A DNA stretch of 64,000 bases from the NCBI GenBank assembly GCA_049999805.1, contig JBNGIO010006303.1, forward strand, positions 195,466 to 259,465. Reading direction: 5' to 3'. Position 1 is the stretch's first letter, and each line of letters begins with the position of its first letter. The notes beneath the pieces are model-generated. The model did no database searches and had not been told where the DNA came from. It saw only the letters and a list, made by a program, of their open reading frames with translations. Below, in pieces: positions 22,601 through 34,640 of this stretch. The DNA comes from Folioceros fuciformis (Eukaryota; Anthocerotophyta; Anthocerotopsida; Anthocerotales). The position numbers and the translations under genes are program-made.

Positions 22601-24283
22601 CGGAGTAATCAAACTTTGCTCATTTGCGGAGTGGCCAAGGTGAGCGATGCCCTACGTTTACTTCATCTTGCTATCGAACGGTGGAACCACGAAAAAAAGC
22701 CACTGTGACGTCCCTGAATCAACCAGGTGACTTTGAAGTTTGTGCTTTGATGCCATGCCTGCATAGAAAATAGTGCTGTTGCAAGAAACTGACTCCAGGG
22801 ATGTAATGGTGCAAAGCAGTAGCATAACACAGACTGATAGAAACTAGGAGGTTGGGATTGTATACCAACTGAACTTGGAACATGCTGCTTGGTAGGGACG
22901 TGTCATGAGCTTGCCAGGTCAGGTCTAGGGTTTTTTCCATCTTACTGCACTGAACTTAAGGCTGCTTTAGTCCGGTTTTGTATGTTTGATAACGAACGTT
23001 TCATTTCACATACTTTTCTCTTATTTCTCGCTGGCAGGAGGAGGCTGTGAATCAGCGCCTTCCTACTGCACCTTGTGTGATCCAGTATGGAGCAGCTGGA
23101 CGTGGGTGGAAGGAGCACGGTGTTCTGTGTAAGGAGTCTGCAAAGCTCATCTCAACCATCAAGGTAGTTATGTCTCTCGCTCAATTTGCGTGAATGTGTT
23201 GAATCAGCAGCATCTTGTACCCTAGGAGGCACTTTTGGTTATGATTGTAAATGGCAGGCTATGTGTGGAGCTGAACCTGCATTTATCACAGGAGAGACGC
23301 ATCTTTGTGCGGCGAATGAAGGGTATGGTGGGAAGGTTTGTGTGGGGAGGTTGATCTTGGATGGGATAGGTCAGAAGCAACTAATCCAGTGGTTTGCAGG
23401 GCCGGACAGAAATCTGTGGAACGTCTGTGCTATTATGACTTACAAGTATCATCGTCGTTTGCAACACTGCAGCCTGTGACGCAGTATGATGAGCATGAGG
23501 TGACTGACTAGCCTTCAATTTTGATGGCCGCATGATGTTCATTGTGTCGTCTGTATGAACGGTTCTATGGAACGTCTCTTGGGGTGCAGGATCTGATTAC
23601 GTGCCTCTCGTTGTTTCCCCCGAATCACAACTTGTTCTTGTCTGGGTCACGAGATTTTAGCGTGCGCGTATGGGACCGCAGAACCGACCGATCTGTGGGT
23701 CAGTGCCGTACCACAGACATCTGGTTGCGGGTTTGGCTTGTGGTCATTTGTGGGAATGATGTATTTATGTGGTTGGCACAGGGACGTTTGGCGGGACGGT
23801 GAAGAATGGAAGGGTGCAGGCACACTGTCAAATGGTAACGAGCGTGGATGCCAGCGACGCTACCATGATCCTGTCTACTGGACTCGACAAACGAGTTTGC
23901 AGATGGGATTTTCGAGCTCTTGGGGATCTGGTAGGTTTGCTCTTCCGAAATGTCGCCAGGGGGCAGCTGAGTCCATCGCTGAACTTACCTGAGGCTTAAT
24001 GTTTCAGGGATGCAGCGGTCCTGTGCATTGTCTGCAGCTCGACAACACCGCTGTTCTGAAGGTGGCCATCGGGAATCTGAATAGAGCAGCGGTGAGCACT
24101 TTGCGTGGCCTCTATCTGGTGGACTTTTCTGGAGCTGCCCCGGCACCTCGCCTGGCGGAGCCCTTCACCGACAATCGTCGGATTGGCACATACCACGACC
24201 TGATGTGGGCAGGGGGGAAGAGACCGAATGTACTGTTCGCTGCTGGCGATGAGATGCGCGTCGATGTGTACACCATGATGTGA
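19639..24283 (+). CDS. WD40-repeat protein with helical N-terminal region, function unknown
   Basis: Phase-consistent exons are 19639-19712, 19977-20215, 20433-20473, 20591-20702, 20934-21031, 21126-21176 (least certain), 21226-21290, 21419-21552, 22017-22076, 22276-22346, 22547-22639, 23038-23163, 23258-23322, 23400-23499, 23590-23698, 23782-23930 and 24008-24283, about 620 residues. The first half is helical and ARM/HEAT-like (ISRLEDASRLDSVALEISSI; AVTTIMTLLQKPENRCAAIT). The second half has WD40-type blades, for example GHRSTIFAMSFDEKRNQLVS with LLVWGSDG, and NLFLSGSRDFSVRVWDRRT, and LSTGLDKRVCRWDF. The ATG at 19639 opens MKLFIEVEITPDEIPF. I do not recognise the family. A scaffold role is usual for such proteins but is not shown here. 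Confidence 0.85.
20389..20411. repeat. Poly-T tract
   Basis: A run of about 22 T lies in an intron just upstream of a 3' splice site and may serve as its pyrimidine tract. Confidence 0.8.
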
Positions 24284-25989
24284 AGTGAGCTGCTGCAAGG
24301 AAGTGGCCTCGCTTGCAACGACGGATGGCGCACAGGAAGCTGTGTCGACTACTAACAGTAGAATGGCGTCGATGCTGCAGCTAACTTTGTGGACCCCGTG
24401 ACTGACACTCCGTTCGTTAGGCTCCGTAAATCGTCGACTGATATGGTTGGCGGGCGTCCTCAAGACCGTCGGCTGGGCTTTTGAAGGGGCAGGAGCTGGT
24501 AGTAGCAGGCATCGGGATGAGGTGGAGACGACAGGCTAGATGGAAAGAGGAGTGCGGTCAGAGGCTAGTCGTGGCGATGTTGAGGGGGAAGAGCACGGTA
24601 ATTGACTCTTTCGGGGATGCAAGTTCTGGCGAGTGGTCGCCGTCCATGTGCGAGGAGCTGAACCGTCGCGCGGAGGATGACTATTGGCCGGAGCCAAAGG
24701 ACCGTGATGGTAGCGTGGGACGTTACCGGCGGCAAGGCCAGCATGTCGACCGCCGCCGCTCGGGCCTGGAGAAAATGCCTGGCGCATCGTGGGCCTGGTT
24801 GAAAATGGCGGAATGTGATACACCATGTCGGAGCCGTCGGAAGCGATTCCGGGCGAGCGGGACACTGACGGTCACCGCCGCTGAGAGAACCGTGCTCGTG
24901 GTTTGAGCTGTGGGGAGGCGTGATGCACCAATGTCGTCTCTTCCTTGGCGGCCCTAAAGCTGAGGATAAGTGGGATGTTTGTACGGTGGATGATGACGGA
25001 CCTTTCCCCTCCTGGTTCTAACTCTCTCTGGCAGTTCACTCGCTCACTATTTCTTCTGGATGAGACCCCAAACTACGGCAAACCGAAGAAACAGAGGGGA
25101 GGGAGGAGGGTATAATAACTTTTTCTTCAACTTTATCGCTGTAATGCCTACCACGAACAATTATGATGCCCACTACGAATACTTGTTTCTCAAAATGAAC
25201 AATCATAGGGTGCAGATCGGGTAAAAGATTTAGGTTCGACTCTAGGTTTGGCAGCAATTTAGCAATTGTCGTCTCGTACGTAGGTGCGAGGTAACCCCGC
25301 CCGGGGCGATGGAGGGGCAGGTGAGGCGCTTTGGCCCTCCGATTTGGCTGTAGCCTCGGCCACACAGCAAAGTTGACAAGGTTGGAAGCCTTCCGAAATC
25401 CCGGATCGGTTGACCATAGCGTATATTATATACCTTTATATACTTTTAGAGAAAATATTAAAGAAAAGGTAGCCACATACGAGTTTCTTTAGTTATTCAC
25501 AAGGTTGGCCATTGGCTGGGGTTCTATATTTCCTTGTTTTTAAGTCTAGCAATTTTGAATATTCTAAACCATCCCAAGGGAGAAATCTTGAATAAGGGCT
25601 ATGACTGCCATGTATAACATACCCACTTAACTGAAGGAGACTTTGCTCCTCCCAAGGTCATCTCAATATATACCTAGATACCATGGCAAGTTGTGTGGGA
25701 CTTGGGAAGAACTCTATCTCCTCCTAAAGATCCCTGCCCTTTGCCACTAATGTGGAGTTGTCAAGCGATTTGAGTTGATGGTGGTACAAACTAGAAGCTT
25801 GAAATGTCACAGCCCACAACTCCTAATATGACATTGTCGACTACAAACCTGCAACAAATGTCTACATACATATCTTGGTCTTGATATTTAGGTGTGGGGC
25901 ACTCACAAACTCAGGTAGAGTGTTCAAATCAAAAACACTGAAAATATCCATCCCAAAATTGGACAGGCAAAAAAAGAACACTTTCCACC

Positions 25990-26034
<45 letters not shown>

Positions 26035-26359
26035 CTTAATTAAAGTAGTTATATATATATATATATTTAAAATGAGTATGATTAATTATTTAAGTTATAT
26101 ATAAATTTTTAGTTATTCTTTTTCAGGTTATATATATGTGCATAGGTAAATCTAAATAGTATGTAGTAAGTCTCTTTTTACTGACAAGCTCTCAAGTAGC
26201 TCAAGGGATTTCATCCTTTCTTGATTCTCTAAGAATGTTTTCTATATATTGCAAATAAAAAGAGCAATCTAAGTGATTGCAAATTCACTAAAATCTCAAC
26301 AGTTATCATCTTGCAAGAACTTATAAACATCTCACTTTTGCCACAAAATCAACTCCAAC
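24284..26359. other. Intergenic between WD40 and SAWADEE genes
   Basis: The frame at 24481-24906 is open for 141 codons but starts at TTG, has no recognisable sequence and probably is WD40 3' flank. Beyond 25400 the DNA becomes AT-rich. The only clear feature is an AT dinucleotide microsatellite. Confidence 0.6.
25993..26030. repeat. (AT)n microsatellite
   Basis: An uninterrupted AT run of about 38 bp, with a shorter one at 26050-26068. Confidence 0.95.
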
Positions 26360-28185
26360 ATGGGAAGAGGACCAGGTGTTAGAGGTGCTGCTTTCAGATT
26401 CAAAGAAAAAGAGGTGGATACTTTTATCCTTCTTCCCACAAATTATAAATAAATTATGTAAAAAAAATATTATAAATAGTTTTTTTAATTATTATTATTA
26501 TTATTATTGTGTATCAGATTGCAGATATGGAGAGAGCACTAGACATTACAGATGGTGCAACTCCAGCACGCAGAATTATCCAAAGTTTAGCAAATTCTTT
26601 TAGGTTATTTATTTTGTCACTTGGTCTGCATACCTCTCTCCATCTTTGTTTTCCAACAAAGCCTACATTGTCTCTTTATACCTCTCTAACCTTTAATTTA
26701 AAACTTTATGGGACAACAAAATCAAGATTCTTTACATCATTGTGGTTAAGCTCATTCAATTTGAAGCAAAATCCTTACACCATGCACTTGCAATCTATTT
26801 GTGAGACTTTCCAGCGAGTCTCCTGAACGTGCTGGTCACAAAGAAATACAATGGAAACAGGTACATATTCCTCTCCTTCTTCTTCCAAATCTTTATTTAA
26901 GTTCTTTATTTGCTATTAAGCGGAACAATCAATCTCAACCAATGTCTCATTTGGTCTTCACTATGGGCAGGTGTGGAATTGGTTCCAAAATAGAAGACAT
27001 GCACAAAAACAAAACGTTGCACGCATGCCTGGTAAAATGTTTAGAAAATCGTTACATTTTAGGAATGCCTTTACATAGGAATTCATGAATTGATGATGTT
27101 ATCTTCCTTACCTATGAAACACTGTAGCTTCTGTAGAAACACCTAAAAAACAAGGTCGCAAGTCTTTGGAAGGTCAACAACTCAAGTATGAAGCAAAATC
27201 TACAGATGGAGCATGGTAGCATATTAANNNNNNNNNNNNNNNNNNNNNNNNNNNNNNNNNNNNNNNNNNNNNNNNNNNNNNNNNNNNNNNNNNNNNNNNN
27301 NNNNNNNNNNNNNNNNNNNNNNNNNNNATTCAAATGATCCGGTAAATGCAATTTCCATTTGGTGTCTTAAATTGTATCTTTGGTTTCAAGTTTTTCCTTA
27401 ACAATTATTAGTGATTGTTTTCTAAGATATGGAAGTACCTTGGGTTCATAGCAAGTGCAAGTAAGGTATTCTGGTTTTGGACCTGAAGATGATGAGTGGG
27501 TTAGCTTAAAATCATCCATTCGGCAACGATCACAAGCCTGTGAAGCCTCCCACTGTGTAATTGTGCTCCCTGGTGACCTTATTCTCTGTTTTCAGGTACT
27601 GCACCAAGATTGCGTCTTACAATCTACAATTTCATTATAACTTCATTCAATATAGGTACTCATATGTCAAATGTTTTGCAGGATACTAATGAGCAAGCTT
27701 TGTACTTTGATGCCGAGATTTTAGACGTGCAAAGACGGCAACATGATGTTCGTGGATGTCGATGTCGGTTTTGGGTTCGATACAAACACGATGAGTCTGA
27801 GGTACATGTTTTGTACTAATGGTATGCCAAGAGGAGGAGGAAGTTTGCTTTGTTTAAGACTCCACGACTACTATAATTGTAAAAGGCTTGTTTTTCATAG
27901 GAGGTAGTCCCTTTGCGAAAGGTTTGTCGCAGACCAGAACAAGATTATCGACTACAATATGTGGATGGTGGAGGTCCTAGCTTGGAAGACGCTTCCATCA
28001 AAAACTTGTCTTCAATAACAAGAGTAGGAGATAGCAAGCCCATTGCAAGCACAATCACTTTGGTNNNNNNNNNNNNNNNNNNNNNNNNNNNNNNNNNNNN
28101 NNNNNNNNNNNNNNNNNNNNNNNNNNNNNNNNNNNNNNNNNNNNNNNNNNNNNNNNNNNNNNNNGTACAAGATGGTTCCTTGTAA
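26360..28185 (+). CDS. SAWADEE homeodomain protein (SHH1/DTF1-like), broken by two gaps
   Basis: In Arabidopsis SHH1 reads unmethylated H3K4 with H3K9 methylation and brings RNA polymerase IV to targets of RNA-directed DNA methylation. Visible exons are 26360-26413, 26518-26603, 26815-26860, 26971-27031, 27128-27215, one mostly lost in the first gap ending just after it, 27452-27595, 27682-27801 and 27901-28062. The N-terminal exons encode the divergent homeodomain: [21 protein letters not shown], then [14 protein letters not shown]. The SAWADEE domain follows: [86 protein letters not shown] and [15 protein letters not shown]. The end is uncertain because the last exon meets a gap; a stop after VQDGSL beyond it is only a possibility. 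It lies in AT-rich DNA. Confidence 0.9.
27228..27327. other. Assembly gap (100 N) inside the SAWADEE gene
   Basis: It removes most of the exon linking STDGAW to VQVRYSG. The few bases after the gap (ending ATCCG before GTAAAT) fit the end of that exon. Confidence 0.95.
28065..28164. other. Assembly gap (100 N) at the 3' part of the SAWADEE gene
   Basis: It begins two bases into what looks like the donor site after the exon ending STITL. The length of missing sequence is unknown. Confidence 0.95.
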
Positions 28186-29062
28186 ATAAGAAACTTGTTT
28201 CAAATAAATGAGAATCTAGTATGGAAAAAAAAAAAAATCTGAAATTTGGATATACCTGGAGTTCCTTATAGATGGTGAAAATGAGAAAGGACTTCAATTG
28301 ATTGAATCCAAAGTTCCTTGTTGGTGATGATAATGGGAGAAGACTCATATTAACATAGATTTAAACCATACTTGGAGGAGGTTAGTAGCTTCATTGAAAC
28401 CCATGTGATCTTTGAAATATTTTTCAGGTTTGTATTAAAATTTTTTCAATAGGCACATCAAATGGGTCTCCCCACTTTCTCTATAGTAGTCTTTAACCTT
28501 TTTACATATTCAATAAGTCGTAAATTATACTACTCTTGATAGATTGAAAAAAAAGTATTTAGTGATATCTTTTGCATTCGTAAACCCATCTTTATCACCC
28601 AGAATCTTTCATCTTTTCCCGTCCTTCATACCATTCCTTGCATCCATCCCAACAATAAGCCAAAGGCCTTTCAACTCAGAAATCAGTCATTAAAGCCTCA
28701 ACCTTAAATCACCTAAAGCTAAGATAAAGTTGTGTGGGGATACGGTCCCCCGGGCGTCGTTAGGTCGGCGTGACTAAGAGCGCCTGACCATAAAAATAGT
28801 GGCCTCGCCTCGCATGTTTTTCCGGAGGTGGAAGATGAATCTGTCATTCGCATGGCAGGCATCACGTGCGTCCCAGGCACCACGTGTGCTGACACGGATC
28901 TATCTGCAAGCACCAAGTGTCCGCCGACCCTCTGCTTGGATTCCCACTGTCCCATCTGTTCTGCACCCGGTCCCCATCTCGTCCTCCCTTTCACACGGAC
29001 TGAAGTTCTTTGTTGGAAATCTGATGCAATCACCACGCTCTCCCAAAGTATGGAGGAAATTC

Positions 29063-29097
<35 letters not shown>

Positions 29098-29420
29098 TGT
29101 AGAGTGAGTGATGTATTTTCTGTGTATCGCATGGCACTCCGCGACCAACCTGACTGCCTCTCTTCACATGCCATCCTAAGGCTTCTCTTTCCTTTCGGGT
29201 CGGGCTTGTGACTCTGCCAACTCCTGTCATTTCCTGCAGCAAAAGTCTCCTCCTTCAGTTCATCCTAGGCTGTTTCGGGATGGAGGTGACTGTCTGCACG
29301 GGACTGGCGGCACGGCCTTGGAGAAGGAGAATTTCTCATCACTCAAGTGCAACTTCCAACTTCAACACCTGCGGGTTTAGCTCGTGGGTTTGCAGAAAAG
29401 AAAATTGTAGCCAGCAAAGA
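28186..29420. other. Intergenic, no gene seen
   Basis: AT-rich on the left and GC-richer beyond 28720. It contains a tetranucleotide microsatellite. No reading frame has protein-like sequence. Confidence 0.6.
29064..29094. repeat. (GCAA)n microsatellite
   Basis: About seven perfect copies of GCAA. Confidence 0.95.
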
Positions 29421-31790
29421 TCACATTCCGGACGACAATGACGAACGTCTGGACCAAGATGATGCCAGGTGGCCGTCTTGTAGAGTGGTTGATGACACTT
29501 CAGAACTTGCGTCTACATTATGGTCGGGTGTGTTCACTTCCATCATATCCGTGCTGTCTGCGCCGTCCAGACTGGGCCGCTCCAGGAACTCCTGGTGTTC
29601 CCTGACAGACAGCTTCTTCAGTCCTTGTATGTCATCGTTGGGATCTTTTTGATGCTTCGCAAGTGCTAGCATGCGTCCGACTTCCTTCATGTCTGGCCTG
29701 TCAGTTGGGGACTCGCTGGTGCAAAGAAGTGCTACCCTGAGCACCCGGAGCATTTCATCCCTGTCTAAAGGCGAGGCACCTTGTAGCTTGAAGTCCAAGA
29801 CTTTGGTGAGGTCGTTTTTATGTTTGACGTTCCCGTTAACCCAATCCACCATGCTAGTTCCCTGCCGAAAGTCGGGGCCATTGGGTGTCCTCCCTGTCAA
29901 AAGCTCCAGCAGCACCACACCGAAGCTGTATACATCACTCTTGGTGCTCACTCTCTTGCTGTATCCATGCTCTGCCCAGCCGGCAGAATCCTGGATGAGT
30001 TTATGAGCTCAACTGGAGCATAGGTATTGAAGAATTGTAGGCAGCCTTGTTCAGCAATTTAAGATGAGGTAGGTTCACGAATTTGCTTACCAGGGGCAAT
30101 GTAGCCAAAGGAGCCAGCGATGCCTGACAAGAGTGCTGCAGAGTCGGCGCCGTCAATGAGTTTTGCAAGCCCGAAGTCAGTGATGTAGGGCTCCATGCTG
30201 GAGTCGAGAAGAATGTTGTTGGTCTTGACATCTCGGTGCACGATGGGAGGCACGCAGTAGTGATGCAGGTGAGCCAAGCTCTTGGCTGTGCCCACTGCGA
30301 TTTTGAGCCTCGTGTCCCAGTCCAGAGTCAAGTTGATGCAAAGGGATCCGGAGGTGTTGCTGTGCCTGCTGTGGAGGATGTCTCCCACACTTCCATTAGG
30401 CATGTAGTCATACATGATGAAGGCTTGGGTCTGGTCAAAGCAGTACCCGATCATCCTCACAATGTGCCTATGTCTGACCAAAGCTGCAGTCTCTACCTCC
30501 GCGGTGAAGCTGTTGACAAGAGGGAATCGCAGCTGCAATGTCTTCACTGCCAAAACCTGTCCTGACGACATGATGGCTTTGTACACGGTTCCATACCCGC
30601 CCTTCCCTATCACCGTCTCGCTGCTCAGGTTGTGCGTGGCTTCCATGATGTCGGATATGGTGATGCTGGTGATGTTGGTGGTGGCGGTGGTGTTGACCCT
30701 GTGGCTCGCAGAAGCACTAGAGTGCAGCGCCCCGCCAGTCTCCTCGTCTGGGCTATTACCTGGGCAGCAGCGATGGTACAGACACAAGTATGCCCCAATG
30801 AGCATCAAGGTGGTTCCCAAGAGGCCCACTCCACCTAACAATCCAGTTAGAGTACCCCTGCTCAGATGCAGTTCTCTGCCAACCACGACCGAAGTGCGCA
30901 CCGTACAAGCGGGGAGAGCCCCACCACAGAGTTCTTGGTTGTCAGCAAAGGTCATGGCTGCAGCTACCTGCGTGGAGATGGAGATGGGAGGGAAGCCAGC
31001 AACCGGCGCGGAGTCCCAGTCGGTGAGAGACGATTGACACCAGGACGGAGAATCAGCGGGGAATGCGTCCTACAAGATTGTCATCCGGCAATTCAAGCAG
31101 CCGCAAGGCGCTAAGGCTGCCGAATCCTGGTGGAATCAGTACGGACAGATTGTTCCAGCTCTGAGTCAGGTGAAGCGAAATTCGCAAGCTTCCGACATCG
31201 CCTAGCACCTCCAGTGGGATGGCTCCGCGCGGAAATTTCCCTTCAATTGCAGCTCTACAAGGCTCTGCAACCCTCCAACATACGCAGGAACAACACGTTT
31301 CAGCAAATTGTCCTGGAGTCGGAGCCGTTGAAGGAGAGGCAGGCTGAAGACGTGCCGCACGTCGGCAGGGATGCTCTCCGGCAACCTCCTGTTCCCTCCC
31401 AGACCAAGGTATGCTACGCGGTGGCGATGCAGGCCCTGCACAAGCCGGGTCGGGATCTCACCTGTGATCCCGTGGTACAAGAAGGCATGGAGTCTCCGCA
31501 GCCGTGCGGCCTCGCCCAGCTCCTGGATCAACGGAATTTCGATCTCCTTTCGCGGACAGTCGTGCCCCAAGTGCGGATTGCTAAGGCTGGAGCACAGACC
31601 TAATTGAGCAGTACTGGGCCCTCCCAAGGCGCTGAAGCTCCCATCCAGCTGCTGCACCACATCGCTGGGACCGCGTGAGCAGCACATAGAGGGAAGGGAT
31701 CCAGTCCCCAGATGGAGGTACAGGCGGATGTGACGCAGCCGGGCGCAGCTGCAAATTCCGCGAAATTCTCAATCCTTGCCCTCACTGGAT
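29421..31790 (-). pseudogene. LRR receptor-like kinase with intact kinase and damaged ectodomain
   Basis: The minus strand reads LRR segments (31790 to about 31050), a membrane span (TGLLGGVGLLGTTLMLIGAY) and a full kinase. The kinase has the P-loop GKGGYGTVYKA, LAVKTLQ with the catalytic lysine, HRDVKTNN, DFGLA and APEHGYSKRVSTKSDVYSFG. One intron (30090-29972) interrupts it after GYIAP, and the stop is at 29421. A plausible second intron joins LPDDNL to VAAAMTFADNQELCGG at about 31065-30965. In the LRR part the frame must shift once near 31230 (LVELQLKGN then RGAIPLEVLGDVG). No signal peptide or LRR N-terminal cap is visible. So it is a full-length gene with an assembly error or, more likely, a receptor losing its ectodomain. 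Kinase identity is secure; the status is inferred. Confidence 0.8.
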
Positions 31791-32668
31791 AGATCTAGCG
31801 CACGCAACTCCTCTCCTCTGTAGCAAAGAGCAGCAGGTGTAGCAAATCTTCTCGTCCACCTCCTCGAGCACGGCGTTCAGCCGGGCCCCCATCGCTGGGG
31901 AATATTACCGCTCAACTGATTTTCGTACATCCCGAACAGAACAGTGAAAAAACACCGGGCGACCGGGCGATTCGACAGCGATTTCTCTCCTTAGCCGGTT
32001 GGAGCTCAGACCCGGCGTCAGCGCAGCCGTGCGGCCTGCAAAATGAAATGGAGCAGGGAGACGAGATGGAAGGAATGCAATCGGACGCGCTTTCTTCATG
32101 GAATTAAAGTGGGAGGTTCGGCAAGCAACCAGCCAGCCAGCCAGCCAGCCAGCCTGAGCCAGCCTCTCTGCGGCACGAGGATGCGCGTTGTGGAGGAGCT
32201 CTGCCGCTGACGAAGGCGCGTTGCATCGTACAGACTCGAGTCTCTTGGTTTCTTGTCGGTGCGGACTGCGGACTGCGGGCTGGGAGTGAGCTGACTACAG
32301 TCCACGCCCCGCGAAGAGTGGACTCAGCCAGATTCTGTAGACCGCCTCTGGGCATGTCGGAACAGATTCTGGCGCAACTGTCATCTCTCTCAGAGCTGGT
32401 CTGGTCTGTCATCCGGATCACTGGGCTTTTGTGCCCTCACCTTATCAGATTTCTTTACAATAAGATTGAATCTGGAACAAAATATTCTTCAAATATTTCT
32501 ACCACGAAGCAGAAACCTAATATCCCCATTGAGATGTCGCTTGCCACGTTTTTCCTTGCGGGGTGTTTATGACTTTAGGGTTTTATTTGGTATCTTTTGT
32601 ATGGGTCCTAACATTTAGATATGGGTTGATGGGGACTGAATAATCAAGCATCCTAATGGCTGGAGCGG
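31791..32668. other. Intergenic, no gene seen
   Basis: 5' flank of the damaged receptor kinase. It contains a (CCAG)n microsatellite at about 32130-32153. I support no reading frame. Confidence 0.6.
32130..32153. repeat. (CCAG)n microsatellite
   Basis: Six nearly perfect copies of the tetranucleotide. Confidence 0.9.
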
Positions 32669-34125
32669 TTAGATGGGGTGCCGTCCAAGCCCTTGCTCGA
32701 CATACCCAGCAATAAGGGCACCCCGTGTCACCACATCCTTGGTGACCATGCTGTCAAAAACTTGGCGTGCATCTTTCAAAGTCACCATATTTTGCATTGA
32801 ATTCCATGTCACCGCGTCCTTCGTGGCCATTCTGTCAAAAACATGGCGTGCATCTTGCAGTACACCACATCTAGCATACAAGTCCACCAGGCAGTTACCC
32901 ACCACTACACGTTATCCAGCAGTCCTCTTTGGACAGTCTGTGAGTGCGACTGCCTGCCCTTGCGTAAGGCACCAGTGCTTGCACAGCCACCTTCACAAGG
33001 CAAGCAAAAGTAACACGGTCAGCCAAAATCAGCCCCTCCTGCTCCAGTTGTCCATGCAGGGCAAGCACCTCTTCGCCGAACGCTTGCTCAGCATACCCGG
33101 CTATCCGGGTGGTCCAAGTCACCACATCCTTGGTGTTCATGCTGTGAGAACCCTGGAGTGTGGCTTCCAGTTCACCACGTTTTGGACACTTGTCCACCAC
33201 GCAGTTGCCCAGCACCACGTTATCCAGATATCCTCTTTCGACAATCTGTGAATGCAGCTGCCTGCCCTTCTGTACGGCACCAGTGCTTGCACAGGCACCT
33301 TCACGAGGCAAGCAAAAGTAACAAGATTAGCCAAAATCAGCCCCTTCTGCTCCATTTGTCCATACAATGCAAGAGCCTCATGCCCGAGCCCTTGCTGGGA
33401 ATACCAGCAACCAGCACACTCCGTGTCACCATATATCCTTTGTGGCCCTGGTGTCAAAAACCTGGGGTGCGTATGTCAGTTTCCACGTTTTGCATACACG
33501 TGTACCAGGCACTTGCCAAGAAACAAGGTAGTAGGAATACCACTCTGAACCACATCACAGCGCGCTTGTCTGCCAGATTCCAAGTCCGGAGCTAACGCAC
33601 ACGCTTGAAGGACAGCTACACAGATCTGGGCATCCGACTTCACTCCTGACCTACCCATCTCATGAAGCACTTGTACAGCCTCCTTAAGGGGTTTCCCATG
33701 CTAGGCGTATGCAGAGATCATGGAAGACCACATGAAGGCATCCGGTTTGCCCACTCTCGTGAAAGCATCCATGGCCTCATCTAGCCTACCTCCACACGCA
33801 TACATCCGCAATATATGGTTCCACACGTATGCATCCCACTCGTACCTGAGTTCGACAGCGAGGTCATGAGCTCGTCGCCAACAACCAAATCCTTCTTAGC
33901 TGTACACAGTTTCAGCACAGTGCGAAACAGAGGCTGAGAGTTCATGTGTGCCAGACATCCCAGAGCTCCAACGGCCTCAGAAATCTTCCCCTGCTGACGT
34001 AAAATGCTCACGGTTAAGGCAGCACCCACGCCCATTTCCGATGCTGCACGCCTGCCAGGTTCAGGCTTATCCTGAGAGCTGGACTCGGAAGGAGAGGCAC
34101 CATAACCCATCTGCATATCCCACAA
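32669..34125 (-). pseudogene. Pentatricopeptide repeat (PPR, PLS type) pseudogene
   Basis: Several minus-strand frames hold PPR motifs: GNCLVDLYARCGVLQDARHV, FDRMATKDAVTWNSM, FDSMVTKDVVT..LIAGYVEQG, LILANLVTFACLVKV and CLVHVYAKRGN. Such proteins bind organelle RNA in plants. No single frame connects them; stops and shifts fall between units. The block CLVKV(A/P)VQALVPY.RAGS..HRLSKED occurs twice in different frames, so part of the array was duplicated before or during decay. The N-terminal-side segment (33781-34125) is less clearly PPR-like. No start codon, transit peptide or DYW domain can be placed. Confidence 0.8.
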
Positions 34126-34640
34126 TGAGCTGCTCCTTAACCCAGCTGGCTAGAACATGGCGTTTAACCACAGGGCCTCGCCGAACCCCTTCCCTCGGAC
34201 GTCAGGCGAACTGGAGCTCTTCTTATCTCGTCTGCAGTCCCGCCACACGGTAAGGTCCAGAAAAAATTGTTGCCACAAGTGCACCTGCTTCTGGCGACGA
34301 CCATCCTGGGAACCTCCCTCGTCCCAAGTGACTCCAAACCTCAAGTTGTAGAGGACAAAGTTTGTCATTCAGGCTTGATCGATGGAAGATTGTTTACCAG
34401 TCTGGACTTGTAAAGTCTTCATAAAATTCCTCTTCGTGCTCGTTCATGCTGGTAATATTCGATCAACGCCGGCTTGGGCTACATAACACATCTAACTAAA
34501 GATGTAGGGCAGTTTCTTGTGCCTGCTATAACGACACGTCCGCAGAGAGGACAAGGAAAACAAGAAAACTCGTAGGTTACAGGCGGCTGCCCGCAGCTTC
34601 ATAGGGCCGCAAACGTTCAGCAGCCTTCGCTTTGATTGGA
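34126..34640. other. Intergenic and F-box gene 5' flank
   Basis: Nothing recognisable is encoded. The last part should contain the promoter and 5' UTR of the F-box/LRR gene. Confidence 0.5.

Noticed and set aside
24481-24906. Open frame of 141 codons after the WD40 gene
   Set aside because: It starts with TTG, has an Arg/Trp/Gly-rich random look, and lies in the likely 3' flank of the WD40 gene.
29064-29094. Short direct repeats as a CRISPR array
   Set aside because: They are simple (GCAA)n repeats without spacers, in a plant nuclear genome.
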